Shown: one piece after another, positions 45,495-54,781 of the stretch
Layout of the letters: each line of letters starts with the position of its first letter
Position numbering within the stretch: the first letter of the stretch is position 1
NCBI RefSeq assembly: GCF_046480435.1
Contig: NZ_PKGC01000006.1
Direction: 5' to 3' (one strand)
DNA: 64,000 bases
DNA from: Limnospira platensis
GTDB taxonomy: Bacteria > Cyanobacteriota > Cyanobacteriia > Cyanobacteriales > Microcoleaceae
Notes under the pieces: model-generated
What the model saw: only the letters and a program-made list of their open reading frames with translations
The model's database searches: none
What the model was told of the DNA's origin: nothing
Position numbers and translations under genes: made by a program

Positions 45495-46184
45495 CTAATC
45501 AAAATCTCCCGCGCTACTTAAAAACCAGATCGAATAATCTTCGATTAATTCATAATTATCAGACTCTTCGTCTGTGCATTCTAAATCCGCTAGGACTAGG
45601 GTAAATAATTTCTCATCGCTAACCCGTCGGACTTCCACTTTCAAGCCATCTTCTGCATCAAATTTATCAACAAAACTCAAAATTTCAAAAGTATCTTGAT
45701 AGGAAGGATTGTTGATTTTTTGTTTCTGATATTCCTTTTTGCGACCCGAAGAAAATAAATATTCTTCTTCCCAATCAAATTCATCGCTTCCGGTCACATA
45801 ACAAGGTAACTTGATTTCTTTTTTCAGGTATTGCAGATATAGTTTAAGTTTTTTTGTCAAACTATAAGAAGCCTTGAAACCCAACTTTTTGTTAGTCTTG
45901 GCTACCGCCTTTTCTAGGTCATCATCGGTAACATAATCCATGTATAAGTCATCAAGACCTTCGAGACCTTCAATATCACTTAGATTCAAGTGTTTGATGT
46001 GTTCAAACATCAATAAACGGGGATCTTCTGTTAGCTCGAATCGGTCTCTACTGTTACCACTACGGATATTAAAAGTAATCGTCTCATCAATTTGAATCCC
46101 CTCCAGGTGAGACGGATCGAGATGAGTCGAGGCCGATTTTAAGTTTTTCTGAAATTTTGTCATAATATTTGGGTTAGTGAACAA
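45495..46184 (-). CDS. Acidic protein with a CcbP-like C-terminal region (229 aa)
   Basis: The second half (LYLQYLKKEIKLPCYVTG, VEVRRVSDEKLFTLVLADLE and YELIEDYSIWFL) resembles the pattern of cyanobacterial Ca2+-binding CcbP-family proteins, with many acidic residues. The N-terminal half has many Leu and Asp and is unrecognised. The family call is tentative. Start at 46184 overlaps the divergent neighbour's open frame by 8 bases. Confidence 0.65.
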   Translation of the reverse strand: MFTNPNIMTKFQKNLKSASTHLDPSHLEGIQIDETITFNIRSGNSRDRFELTEDPRLLMFEHIKHLNLSDIEGLEGLDDLYMDYVTDDDLEKAVAKTNKKLGFKASYSLTKKLKLYLQYLKKEIKLPCYVTGSDEFDWEEEYLFSSGRKKEYQKQKINNPSYQDTFEILSFVDKFDAEDGLKVEVRRVSDEKLFTLVLADLECTDEESDNYELIEDYSIWFLSSAGDFD

Positions 46185-46242
46185 CAGAAGTTACTTTAAT
46201 TTGTTCTGGATAGATCCTAATAATCAACAGGAGACTAAAATT

Positions 46243-46902
46243 GTGACTCAAACCGTATCAACATCTCAGCCACAGATATACCAAGGACAGTTTGGTGAGT
46301 ATACCATCACTGATGGCGATCGCCAGGGAGTCCTAGTATATAGAGTTAGTTTGGCGATCGCCGCCCTCTGCTTTGGTATAGGGACTGCTTTAGTAATATG
46401 GGACTCACACAACCCCATAGTCCTGCAACTGCTGACCCCTATTTATCTTGTGTTCTGGTTAGCTTTAGGGGTTAGCCTGTTCACAATTCATATCTATCTG
46501 ATTATTTTACACAGATTCCTTCAGTTTTGTTGGCTCATGGGGGGTATTGCTACCCTAGTAGTGGCGATCGCAGATCCTGAACCCTTAGCCGTCACCGTTT
46601 ATAATCAGCCATATAGCTTATTCGGTGTCGGGTTTACATTTGTAGCCCTAACAGGAATTTACTTTAAGGAGGCTTTTTGTTTTAATCGCATGGAAACCAA
46701 GCTGCTAACTCCCCTAGTCCCCCTATTACTGTTGGGATATATGGCGGGAGTGTGGACAGTGATCAATCAGAAATTTTTGTTATTTTTCTGGGCTATTCAA
46801 TTTGGGATTTTTGCCTTCCGCAAGTGTTTCCAAGCCATTCCTTCTGATATTGGCGATAAAAGTGTATTTGATTACCTCCATCAACAGCGATCGCACAATT
46901 AA
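46243..46902 (+). CDS. DUF2301-family integral membrane protein (219 aa)
   Basis: Six to seven hydrophobic segments (VYRVSLAIAALCFGIGTALV, IYLVFWLALGVSLFTI, LMGGIATLVVAIA and so on) and the segment GIYFKEAFCFNRMETKLLTP fit the DUF2301 family. I prefer GTG 46243 as the start because AGGAG lies 9 bases upstream and the sequence from VTQTVSTS on is conserved-looking; an ATG at 46177 is also in frame and overlaps the divergent gene. Function unknown. Confidence 0.85.
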   Translation: MTQTVSTSQPQIYQGQFGEYTITDGDRQGVLVYRVSLAIAALCFGIGTALVIWDSHNPIVLQLLTPIYLVFWLALGVSLFTIHIYLIILHRFLQFCWLMGGIATLVVAIADPEPLAVTVYNQPYSLFGVGFTFVALTGIYFKEAFCFNRMETKLLTPLVPLLLLGYMAGVWTVINQKFLLFFWAIQFGIFAFRKCFQAIPSDIGDKSVFDYLHQQRSHN

Positions 46903-47170
46903 GTATAATTAACCCCAATACTAGCAGCCCCTAGAAGCCCGTTGTCAAACATAACCAGTCAATATTAGCAACCTGCCCTTTTCCCTAGCTAGGGGCAGGA
47001 TATCTCCATATAAAGGCGATCGTAAATTATTCTTGACTGCCATGGCCACCAAGTCCATGATCGTATATATTTGATTATGGTAACATCCGTAATTTCATCC
47101 AAGTCCATCCGAATACCTCAAATGCTTACTCCACCGTAAATCAAATTTTCTTGATCAATTATCAAAACTT
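46903..47170. other. Intergenic region of 268 bases
   Basis: Both neighbours read to the right. No small gene or terminator was found. Confidence 0.4.
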
Positions 47171-48637
47171 ATGGAAACAATAGATCCGGACCCAATGTCC
47201 ATGGAACTACAAGGAAAACTTGTAATTGTAGATTTGGACGAAACGCTTCTTTTGCGAAACTCAACAGAAGAATATCTCAATTCTTTGCAGCCTCAAATTT
47301 TGGGGGCTGTTTTATTAATTGCCCTAGATATTCTCAAGCCTTGGAATTGGTTACCCGGACATCTCAAAGGAGACCAATCAAGGGATTGGTGTCGTGTAAT
47401 TATTTCCACCCTAATTTTTCCCTGGACTTTAATTTTTTGGCAACACAAAGCCAAGAAACTTGCTCATGATTATATCAACCAGGAACTGATACTAAAATTC
47501 CTGGAACAATTCCCATCAAAAATAGTCATTGCTACCCTCGGTTTTGATCTAATTATCAATCCCATTATTAAGAATTTCCAATTTTGTCCTGATGCTGTCA
47601 TTAGTTGTCGGTTTTGGCAGGGAGGAGTTGATCGTCAACGGGGAAAGTATGAGTTAGTTAAAGCAGTATTAACTGACGAAGAAATCGCCAATGCCGCCGT
47701 GATTACAGATTCCACAGATGATCAGGTATTATTGGATGCAGTGGCATCACCCTATCTGGTGCAGTGGCCCGATGCTCAATATGTCCCCGCTATGGCTGAT
47801 GCTTATATTCCATTTTTGTATCTCGAACGTGGTAAGCGCCCCGGCCAAAAATATTTTATCAAGAACATTATCGCAGATGATTGGTTAGTCTTGATTTTGG
47901 CGATCGCTTGGATAAGTCCTTATCCAGCTTTACAATCAATCATGATGCTGTTTTTGCTTTTATCTTTTTGGTGTATCTACGAGTATGGCTATGTAGATAA
48001 TGATATCATCGCCGAAACTTTTGAGCAAAAACCTACTCTCACCCCCACCTATCAAAAATACAAAAATCGTGTCCACCTCTCGCAGGTTTGGTTATGGGCG
48101 ATAATTTTGGCAACCCCTGGACTTTTCTTATTGGAGGTGATCAAACTTCAATTAACCTCAGCAACTCTCAATTTATCCCTACTCAGATCTATGGCTTTAG
48201 ATGGTATCCTATGGCTAACCTTTCTGGGCTTGGTATTTGGTCTTTTTTGGAGTTATAACCGCCTTGATAAACAAACCAGAATTTGGCTATATTTCGGGTT
48301 GCAAGCAAGTAAATGTTTTGGATTTTTGATGGTAACTACCACAAATAGCATAGGTATTATGTTATTTGCTTCTCAAGTTTTAGCCCGCTGGATCGCCTAT
48401 ATTGTTTATCGAGTCGGTAAACACTCCGAATGGATAGATTTTCCGGGAGAACTTTTCCGCTGCTTTTTGTTTACATTTCTGATAATTTCTGTCGCCCTAG
48501 GAACTGGGAAATTATCCATTTTACTAAGTGGGCAAACTCTCGTTATTTTTGCCTGGTGTGCTTACCGAGGACGCAAGCAATTTGTCAATATTTGCCGTCA
48601 AGCATACCCAATATATAAGGATAAAACTGTCGTCTAA
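47171..48637 (+). CDS. HAD-type phosphatase fused to a polytopic membrane domain (488 aa)
   Basis: Residues about 15-225 form a HAD domain: motif I VIVDLDETLL (DxDxT pattern DLDET), motif II in IVIATLGFDL, and motif IV in AAVITDSTDDQVLLD. From about 235 on there are 7-9 membrane segments resembling a UbiA-type prenyltransferase (IYEYGYVDNDIIAETFEQKP in the place of the Asp-rich motif). HAD-UbiA fusions in other bacteria make decaprenylphosphoryl sugars; the product here is unknown. Confidence 0.85.
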   Translation: METIDPDPMSMELQGKLVIVDLDETLLLRNSTEEYLNSLQPQILGAVLLIALDILKPWNWLPGHLKGDQSRDWCRVIISTLIFPWTLIFWQHKAKKLAHDYINQELILKFLEQFPSKIVIATLGFDLIINPIIKNFQFCPDAVISCRFWQGGVDRQRGKYELVKAVLTDEEIANAAVITDSTDDQVLLDAVASPYLVQWPDAQYVPAMADAYIPFLYLERGKRPGQKYFIKNIIADDWLVLILAIAWISPYPALQSIMMLFLLLSFWCIYEYGYVDNDIIAETFEQKPTLTPTYQKYKNRVHLSQVWLWAIILATPGLFLLEVIKLQLTSATLNLSLLRSMALDGILWLTFLGLVFGLFWSYNRLDKQTRIWLYFGLQASKCFGFLMVTTTNSIGIMLFASQVLARWIAYIVYRVGKHSEWIDFPGELFRCFLFTFLIISVALGTGKLSILLSGQTLVIFAWCAYRGRKQFVNICRQAYPIYKDKTVV

Positions 48638-48650
48638 TTGCCAAAATAAC

Positions 48651-48715
48651 AGCTTGCACAGGTTAAGATTAGCTGGCTGTGCAAGCTAGGCAAGCTGTAG
48701 CATCCTGTTTTTTTT
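48651..48715. terminator. Terminator region between convergent genes
   Basis: An 11-bp stem (48651-48661 with 48677-48687) is followed on the plus strand by CCTG, eight T residues and CAGG. It probably serves the HAD gene and the minus-strand gene at 48715. Confidence 0.6.
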
Positions 48716-49218
48716 CAGGTAGTATAACCTTGGATATTTTCCGGGTTAAATTGTTTGAGGGTGCGGGTAGCTTTACGGACTAAAGTTTCCGAACCTTGAA
48801 CCACCACTAGATATTTCCCAGCATTAAGGCGATTCCGATAGGGTACAGCATCTCCACCCCCAATAATCAAGCCTACCCCGCCGCCAGCGAGAATGCTACC
48901 GAGTCCCCCAGAAATACCGCCCAGAATACCACCGATGAAATGATCGCCAATTTCCCCCGCCCAAGCAAAGGTATTAAGCCCGGTGATTAAGCTGAAAGTG
49001 TAGCCCGCCACAAACCCAAAAGGAATCAACCAACTAGCCATCAGTTTAACCTGTTTGCGGGCAGGATCATAGGGGTCAATCAAGCCAAACTCATCAGCGC
49101 TTTTGTATCCTCTGCCTAAAATACTTACTTGACTGATAGGGATTTCGTCTTTTTCTAAAGCTAAATAGGCAGCCTCAGCTTGAATGCGATCGGGTAAAAC
49201 AGCAATTAGGTAGTTCAT
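48715..49218 (-). CDS. Gly-rich membrane protein of unknown function (167 aa)
   Basis: The N-terminus MNYLIAVLPDRIQAEAAYLA looks like a small alpha/beta subdomain. It is followed by a glycine-zipper membrane part (FIGGILGGISGGLGSILAGG then GVGLIIGGG) and a second alpha/beta end (KYLVVVQGSETLVRKATRTL). The pattern resembles general-stress proteins of the YflT-like type. Role unknown. Confidence 0.82.
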   Translation of the reverse strand: MNYLIAVLPDRIQAEAAYLALEKDEIPISQVSILGRGYKSADEFGLIDPYDPARKQVKLMASWLIPFGFVAGYTFSLITGLNTFAWAGEIGDHFIGGILGGISGGLGSILAGGGVGLIIGGGDAVPYRNRLNAGKYLVVVQGSETLVRKATRTLKQFNPENIQGYTT

Positions 49219-49540
49219 ATATGATGATTAGATTATTGGATATACGGCCGCAATTCTGTTAGTCACTAGGTTTCATGATCCCCTGTTAATGTTGGGAAAT
49301 GCACCATAATGCTGTGGTTAATCATCAATGGGCCTGATGCCGGGGACAATCACAACTGAATTTACTAAATTTTTGTGAACAATTTTTGGTAGCTCGTCCC
49401 CCTTAACGCTAGAATAGTTCACTGCGGTATTTTTAGCCGCGATCGAGATCTGCATCAACAGACTCTCTCAATTTACCACGAATCCTCCAATCAAGGAAGT
49501 TGTGGTGAATCCCCTACCGTTGCAATTTATTGGCCTAACC
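49219..49540. other. Intergenic region before serA (322 bases)
   Basis: It separates divergent genes. AAGGAAG at 49493-49499 lies before a GTG pair at 49502-49507 that could start serA. No other feature was seen. Confidence 0.4.
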
Positions 49541-51124
49541 ATGCCTAAGGTTCTTGTATCTGATCCGATTGATCAAGTTGGACTTGACATTCTCTCTCAG
49601 GTGGCTCAGGTTGATGTCAAAACCGGACTACCTGCTGAGGAACTGGTAAAGATTATTCCCGAATATGATGCCCTGATGATCCGTTCTGGTACTCGTGTCA
49701 CCAAAGAAATAATAGAAGCGGGTACTCATCTGAAAATTATTGGTCGGGCTGGTGTGGGGGTGGACAACGTGGATGTTCCCGCCGCCACCCGCCAAGGAAT
49801 TGTCGTAGTGAACTCCCCCCAAGGTAACACGATCGCCGCCGCCGAACACGCTATAGCGATGATGTTAGCCCTATCGCGCCATATTCCCGAAGCCAATGTA
49901 TCCGTAAAAAACGGCCAGTGGAATCGCAAACAGTTTATTGGGGTAGAAGTTTACAAAAAAACCCTGGGGATTGTCGGTCTTGGTAAAATTGGTTCCCATG
50001 TAGCAGCCGCAGCTAAAGCTATGGGGATGAAATTACTGGCTTATGATCCATTTATTTCCCAAGATCGCGCAGAACAGTTAGGCTGTCGGTTAGTAGACTT
50101 AGATTTACTCATCCGCGAGTCAGACTATATCAGTCTGCATATGCCGAAAACTGAGGAGACCTATCATTTAATTAACGCAGAGGCTCTCGCTCAAATGAAA
50201 CCCACAGCTCGTATAATTAACTGCGCTCGTGGGGGTATTGTGGATGAGGTAGCTTTAGCAGAAGCTCTGAAAAGTGATCAAATTGCTGGGGCGGCGGTAG
50301 ATGTTTATGAAAACGAACCCCTAGAGGAAAATTCCCCCCTGCGGGAGTTGGGTCAAAAGGTGATCCTCACTCCCCACTTGGGAGCATCCACAGAAGAAGC
50401 TCAAGTTAATGTAGCCATTGATGTAGCTGAACAAATTAGAGATGTATTGTTAGGATTACCAGCTCGTTCAGCGGTCAATATTCCGGGATTATATCCCGAT
50501 GCTCTCGAACAACTCAAGCCTTATCTACAACTGGCGGAAACCTTGGGAAATTTGGTCAGCCAACTGGTAGGAGGTAGGGTAGATTTCTTGGATATCCGCT
50601 TACAAGGGGATTTGGCTAATCGCGATAGTAAACCTGTGGTGGTGGCGGCTCTGAAAGGTTTGTTATCTCAGGCTCTGCGGGAGCGGGTTAATTATGTTAA
50701 TGCTACCATTGAAGCCAAAGAGCGCGGTATTCGGGTGATTGAAACTAGGGATGCTTCGGTGTGTGACTATACCGGCTCTCTGCATTTGGAAGCGAAGGGA
50801 TCTTTAGGTACTCATTCGGTGACGGGGGCTCTATTGGGCGATCGCGAAATTCGGGTGACAAATATTGATGATTTCCCCATTAACGTACCGCCGACTCGTT
50901 ATATGTTATTTACTCTCCACCGAGATATGCCGGGAATTATCGGTAAAATTGGGTCGCTCCTCGGTAGCTTTAATGTAAATATTGCTAGTATGCAGGTCGG
51001 TCGTAAAATTGTACGGGGAGAGGCGGTGATGGTTTTAAGTTTAGATGACCCATTGCCGGACGGACTGTTGAGTGAGATCATGAAAGTAGCAGGTATCCGG
51101 GATGCCTATACGGTAACTCTCTAA
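49541..51124 (+). CDS. serA: D-3-phosphoglycerate dehydrogenase (527 aa)
   Basis: First enzyme of phosphorylated serine synthesis. It shows GRAGVGVDNVDV, the NAD motif GLGKIGSHVAAA, the catalytic Arg region INCARGGIVDE, Glu and His near LTPHLGASTEEAQVN, an ASB domain and an ACT domain at the end (LFTLHRDMPGIIGKIGSLLG). I give the homology-based ATG 49541 (MPKVLVSD); a GTG at 49505 with a good AAGGAAG site 5 bases upstream would add 12 residues and may be the true start. Confidence 0.95.
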   Translation: MPKVLVSDPIDQVGLDILSQVAQVDVKTGLPAEELVKIIPEYDALMIRSGTRVTKEIIEAGTHLKIIGRAGVGVDNVDVPAATRQGIVVVNSPQGNTIAAAEHAIAMMLALSRHIPEANVSVKNGQWNRKQFIGVEVYKKTLGIVGLGKIGSHVAAAAKAMGMKLLAYDPFISQDRAEQLGCRLVDLDLLIRESDYISLHMPKTEETYHLINAEALAQMKPTARIINCARGGIVDEVALAEALKSDQIAGAAVDVYENEPLEENSPLRELGQKVILTPHLGASTEEAQVNVAIDVAEQIRDVLLGLPARSAVNIPGLYPDALEQLKPYLQLAETLGNLVSQLVGGRVDFLDIRLQGDLANRDSKPVVVAALKGLLSQALRERVNYVNATIEAKERGIRVIETRDASVCDYTGSLHLEAKGSLGTHSVTGALLGDREIRVTNIDDFPINVPPTRYMLFTLHRDMPGIIGKIGSLLGSFNVNIASMQVGRKIVRGEAVMVLSLDDPLPDGLLSEIMKVAGIRDAYTVTL

Positions 51125-51288
51125 ATTCAACGAAATTGGGGTGCTGGACTTAATGGCTCCCGGCAGACTAAACTGGGGGTAGAAAGTGGAGAATCAGATG
51201 CTCACACTACGTTAGGGTGAGATACATTCTCTTAATACTTCTGGTGAGTTAAATGCTCGCATATTGTCCGGCCCCAAAAGTAACTGAT

Positions 51289-52182
51289 ATGGCACATAGC
51301 TGGTGGGAAATTCGAGTAGTCTGTGATTTGAACCTAGAAGAAACTGTTTTCTGGAGACTCGACAATTTTGGCTTTCGGGGAACAGCCAGTCAAACTAAAC
51401 ATCAGTCTTGTTTGATTTGTGCCTATTTACCAGAGGAACAAGCTCATCTTTTGGATCTGGCGGCTTTATCTATTTTGCTGCGCCAGGATGCTTTGTGCAT
51501 GGAAATGTCTATCCCTATTGTGCAATGGGATCTCATTGATGAGGAGGACTGGTCTAGTAGTTGGAAACAGCATTGGGAACCAACGGAAATTGGCGATCGC
51601 TTTTTGATTTATCCGGCTTGGCTAACTCCCCCGGAAAATAGCGATCGCTTGATTTTACGTCTTGACCCTGGGGTGGCTTTTGGTACGGGAGCCCATGCTA
51701 CTACTCAGCTTTGCTTGGAGTCCCTAGAAATGCGTTTGGGAATATTAGGAGAAAATCCGATCACTATTGCTGATATCGGTTGTGGATCGGGAATTTTGGG
51801 TATTGGTGCGATCCTATTGGGGGCGACTCAGGTTTATGGTGTCGATACTGACCCCTTAGCGGTGCGATCGGCTAATGAAAACCGCGACCTCAACCATATA
51901 TCACCAGAACAGATGATTAGTGACGTGGGGAGTGTTCAGGAGTTGATTAAGCGGGTTCAAAGACCTGTTGATGGGATTTTATGCAATATTTTGGCTGAGG
52001 TGATTATGGATATCATTCCTCAGTTGGACTCCCTCACTCAACCTAATAGCTGGGGGGTTCTCAGTGGTATTTTGCTAGAACAGGCTAAACCGATCGCTGA
52101 TTTATTAGAACAACATGGCTGGATCGTCGCGACTCTCTGGAAGCGACAGGACTGGTGCTGTTTCAATATTAGACGTTGTTGA
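51289..52182 (+). CDS. prmA: Ribosomal protein L11 methyltransferase (297 aa)
   Basis: It trimethylates ribosomal protein L11. The N-terminal domain starts MAHSWWEIRVVCDLNLEE, which is the common PrmA start, so ATG 51289 is preferred over 51253. The SAM domain has DPGVAFGTGAHATTQLCL and ADIGCGSGILGIGA, followed by VDTDPLAV and ILCNILAEVI (the NILA motif). It probably shares a transcript with the following transporter pair. Confidence 0.94.
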   Translation: MAHSWWEIRVVCDLNLEETVFWRLDNFGFRGTASQTKHQSCLICAYLPEEQAHLLDLAALSILLRQDALCMEMSIPIVQWDLIDEEDWSSSWKQHWEPTEIGDRFLIYPAWLTPPENSDRLILRLDPGVAFGTGAHATTQLCLESLEMRLGILGENPITIADIGCGSGILGIGAILLGATQVYGVDTDPLAVRSANENRDLNHISPEQMISDVGSVQELIKRVQRPVDGILCNILAEVIMDIIPQLDSLTQPNSWGVLSGILLEQAKPIADLLEQHGWIVATLWKRQDWCCFNIRRC

Positions 52183-52232
52183 TGGTTCAACATCTGACCA
52201 ACTCTCACTATACTGATGATTTTAGAGGTAAT

Positions 52233-52655
52233 ATGGCTGATTTTGACTGGATAAGTGCCTTAATGGGCGGGATTTTAATTGGTCTGAGTGCTACCCTATT
52301 ATTAGCTTTTAATGGTCGGATTGCTGGCATTAGTGGCATGGTTAATGGGGCGATTACTTTTAAATCCCAGGAGGCTTGGCGATGGCTGTTTATTCTGGGT
52401 TTAATAGTTGGTGCTGCTATTTATGAATATGGATTGCCAACGTCGCCAACTCCCCCGTCAAATTTTGTGCCTGTGCTAATGATTATTGGTGGTTTTCTGG
52501 TGGGGTTTGGTACTCGTATGGGTAACGGTTGCACCAGTGGTCATGGTGTTTGTGGCTTGGGTCGCTTTTCCATGCGATCGCTTATAGCAGTTCTCTCATT
52601 TATGACCACTGCTTTTATTACTGTATTTATAATGCGTCATGTTTTGGTGCTGTAA
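52233..52655 (+). CDS. YeeE/YedE-type membrane protein, first half-transporter (140 aa)
   Basis: Four helices with the family signature GNGCTSGHGVCGLGR. YeeE/YedE proteins move thiosulfate or related sulfur compounds. ATG 52233 (MADFDWISALMGG) with AGAGG upstream is chosen; the frame is open back into prmA. It is separated by 3 bases from the second half gene. Confidence 0.9.
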   Translation: MADFDWISALMGGILIGLSATLLLAFNGRIAGISGMVNGAITFKSQEAWRWLFILGLIVGAAIYEYGLPTSPTPPSNFVPVLMIIGGFLVGFGTRMGNGCTSGHGVCGLGRFSMRSLIAVLSFMTTAFITVFIMRHVLVL

Positions 52656-52658
52656 TTT

Positions 52659-53096
52659 ATGAACCTCAAAGAAAATTTAATTGTCTTGGTTTCTGGGATT
52701 TTATTTGGTTTAGGACTGGGTTTATCCCAAATGATGGATCGCGATCGCGTTTTGGGATTTTTAGATGTTGTGGGAGTTTGGGACCCTACTTTAATCTTTG
52801 TCCTGGGCGGCGCTGTGGGGGTGACAGCGATCGCTTTTCGGTTTGTCCTCCGTCTTCCTCACCCCCTATTTTCAAACAAATTTTATCTACCTACACGCCA
52901 AGATATCGACCCCACTTTAATCATGGGGGCGGCTATTTTTGGCATTGGCTGGGGTATTGGTGGCTACTGTCCGGGTCCGGCGATTACCGCCCTAGTTTTA
53001 GGTATTCTTAACCCGGTATTGTTTATAATCGCGATGATTGCTGGGTCCTTGGCTTATACCCTCTCATCTAAGCTCACGGGTCCTGGGCCGAAGTAG
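52659..53096 (+). CDS. YeeE/YedE-like membrane protein, second half-transporter (145 aa)
   Basis: Four helices with FGLGLGLSQMMDRDRVLGFL and GIGWGIGGYCPGPAI, as in the DUF6691 partner of YeeE/YedE. The two half-sized genes together match one full transporter of the family. Its last 43 bases overlap the 3' end of the convergent NDH-2/DoxX gene. Confidence 0.88.
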   Translation: MNLKENLIVLVSGILFGLGLGLSQMMDRDRVLGFLDVVGVWDPTLIFVLGGAVGVTAIAFRFVLRLPHPLFSNKFYLPTRQDIDPTLIMGAAIFGIGWGIGGYCPGPAITALVLGILNPVLFIIAMIAGSLAYTLSSKLTGPGPK

Positions 53097-54781
53097 GAAA
53101 CCATCATTAAAGAACCAATTAGGGCTAAGTTCTTTAAAAATGCCGTTTTCTGACCAGGATCATCTAGGAAATTGTGGAAAACTAGGGTGGTGGGGATTAA
53201 AAATAAAATCAAAATAATCGCCCCCCAACGGGTTTTATAACCTAGAATTAAAGAAAAAGCACCCACTAATTGAAACACAATATTTCCTAATAGCATTAAA
53301 TTGGGATGCGGCAATCCCCGCAATGCTATCATTTCCTCGGTGGCGGCGAAATCCAAGATTTTGCTAACGGATGAATTGATAAAAATGGTGGCTAAAAATG
53401 CTCGTCCAATTAGGGGAATATAATTCATAATCCAATTATCTTGAGACAACAAATGCGATCGCTTTCTTTGGGATTTATCCTTAAAAAACTCGATAGCCGG
53501 ATCAGGACTATTTAAAAAGGCAATTTCCCGGTAAGGAGGGAGAATCGGTTTTAGCAGTCTCAGTCCTAAAACACAATCCCAGAACCAGTTATAGCCCACT
53601 GTTAACCGATTGCGCCATCCGGGTAGATAACACAGATGAATCACTAACCAAGTTAGCCAACCCCAAAATCCGGTGCTATTGAGGCGATCGCATGACAAAA
53701 TCCCAGCATAGCGACTAATAATAGCAGCCTTGCCTTTATCAATATAACGAAAAGGTTGGGGATATGTTCCCCGTAACTGATGCAAAATATTGGTCGCGAC
53801 GGCTTCCCCCTGTTGGATAGCTTCCGGGGCGATACCGCTAAGGCCATGCTCAGGCCAGAGAAAAGCTACATCTCCGATCGCATATACTTTAGGATGATCG
53901 GGAACTTGTAAAATGGGTTCGACAATGATTTTACCCTTGGCGGCGGTAGAGATTTGGTCAAGCTGGCTGGGATGGTCTGCTTGTACCCCGGCTGTCCAGA
54001 TGATAGTTGGGGCGGCGATCGCTTCTCCTGTGTCTAATTCTACCCCCTGGGAGTTCACGCGCAAAACTCGACGATTTAACCAGACAGATACCCCCAATTG
54101 GCGTAAATGACGTTCACAATAGGCGCTAAACCGCTGGGAAAAGTTGGGAAGTAGGCGATCGCCCGAATGTACTAAAATCACCTTCGCCAGGGGGAATAAC
54201 CGCCGCCAACCTAACAAAGCGCGGAGTTGGTCGATTAAACCTCCCGCCAATTCTATCCCGGTCGGACCGCCACCAACGATCACAAATGTCAATAACCGCG
54301 CGCGATCAATGGGTTCAGGTTCTAAAATAGCCCGGCGAATGCGATCGACGATATGATGGCGCACAACCGCCGCATCTTGTAGGGTATTTAAAGTTAAGCT
54401 ATATTGAGCCGCCCCAGGGATGTGATCTAATTGGGGACGGCTTCCGGTGGCGATGACGAGGATATCATACCTGATTTGTCCGTGATCTGTATCTATCCAT
54501 TGATATTGATCATTAATCCCCTCAACGTTAGTCTGGATAAATTCGACATTGGGATATTTTTTGAATGCTGACTGGAGGGGATAAACGATTTGGTGGGGAT
54601 AGAGTAAGCCGGTGGCTACTTGATACAGTAGGGGTATAAAAGTATGGTAGCAGTTGCGATCGATTAGCAACACATTCGCGCCCGCCTTGGCTAGGAGGCG
54701 GGTTGCTGTTAAACCACCAAATCCAGCGCCCACAATGACAATGCGATCGCTTTTTAACACCATGGGACTCGGGTTGCTCAA
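53054..54781 (-). CDS. Type II NADH dehydrogenase-like flavoprotein fused to a DoxX domain (575 aa)
   Basis: Residues about 10-400 form an NDH-2-type two-dinucleotide-binding fold: FAD motif RIVIVGAGFGGLTATRLL, ILVIATGSRPQL, NADH motif FVIVGGGPTGIELAGGL, and the quinone-side VYAIGDVAFL. The last 130 residues are a four-helix DoxX/DoxD-like domain (PLIGRAFLATIFINSSVSKI, FLIPTTLVFHNF). NDH-2 oxidises NAD(P)H and reduces quinone; DoxX domains occur with sulfur or thiol oxidation systems. The fusion and the neighbouring YeeE/YedE genes point to sulfur redox, which is an inference. Confidence 0.9.
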   Translation of the reverse strand: MSNPSPMVLKSDRIVIVGAGFGGLTATRLLAKAGANVLLIDRNCYHTFIPLLYQVATGLLYPHQIVYPLQSAFKKYPNVEFIQTNVEGINDQYQWIDTDHGQIRYDILVIATGSRPQLDHIPGAAQYSLTLNTLQDAAVVRHHIVDRIRRAILEPEPIDRARLLTFVIVGGGPTGIELAGGLIDQLRALLGWRRLFPLAKVILVHSGDRLLPNFSQRFSAYCERHLRQLGVSVWLNRRVLRVNSQGVELDTGEAIAAPTIIWTAGVQADHPSQLDQISTAAKGKIIVEPILQVPDHPKVYAIGDVAFLWPEHGLSGIAPEAIQQGEAVATNILHQLRGTYPQPFRYIDKGKAAIISRYAGILSCDRLNSTGFWGWLTWLVIHLCYLPGWRNRLTVGYNWFWDCVLGLRLLKPILPPYREIAFLNSPDPAIEFFKDKSQRKRSHLLSQDNWIMNYIPLIGRAFLATIFINSSVSKILDFAATEEMIALRGLPHPNLMLLGNIVFQLVGAFSLILGYKTRWGAIILILFLIPTTLVFHNFLDDPGQKTAFLKNLALIGSLMMVSYFGPGPVSLDERV

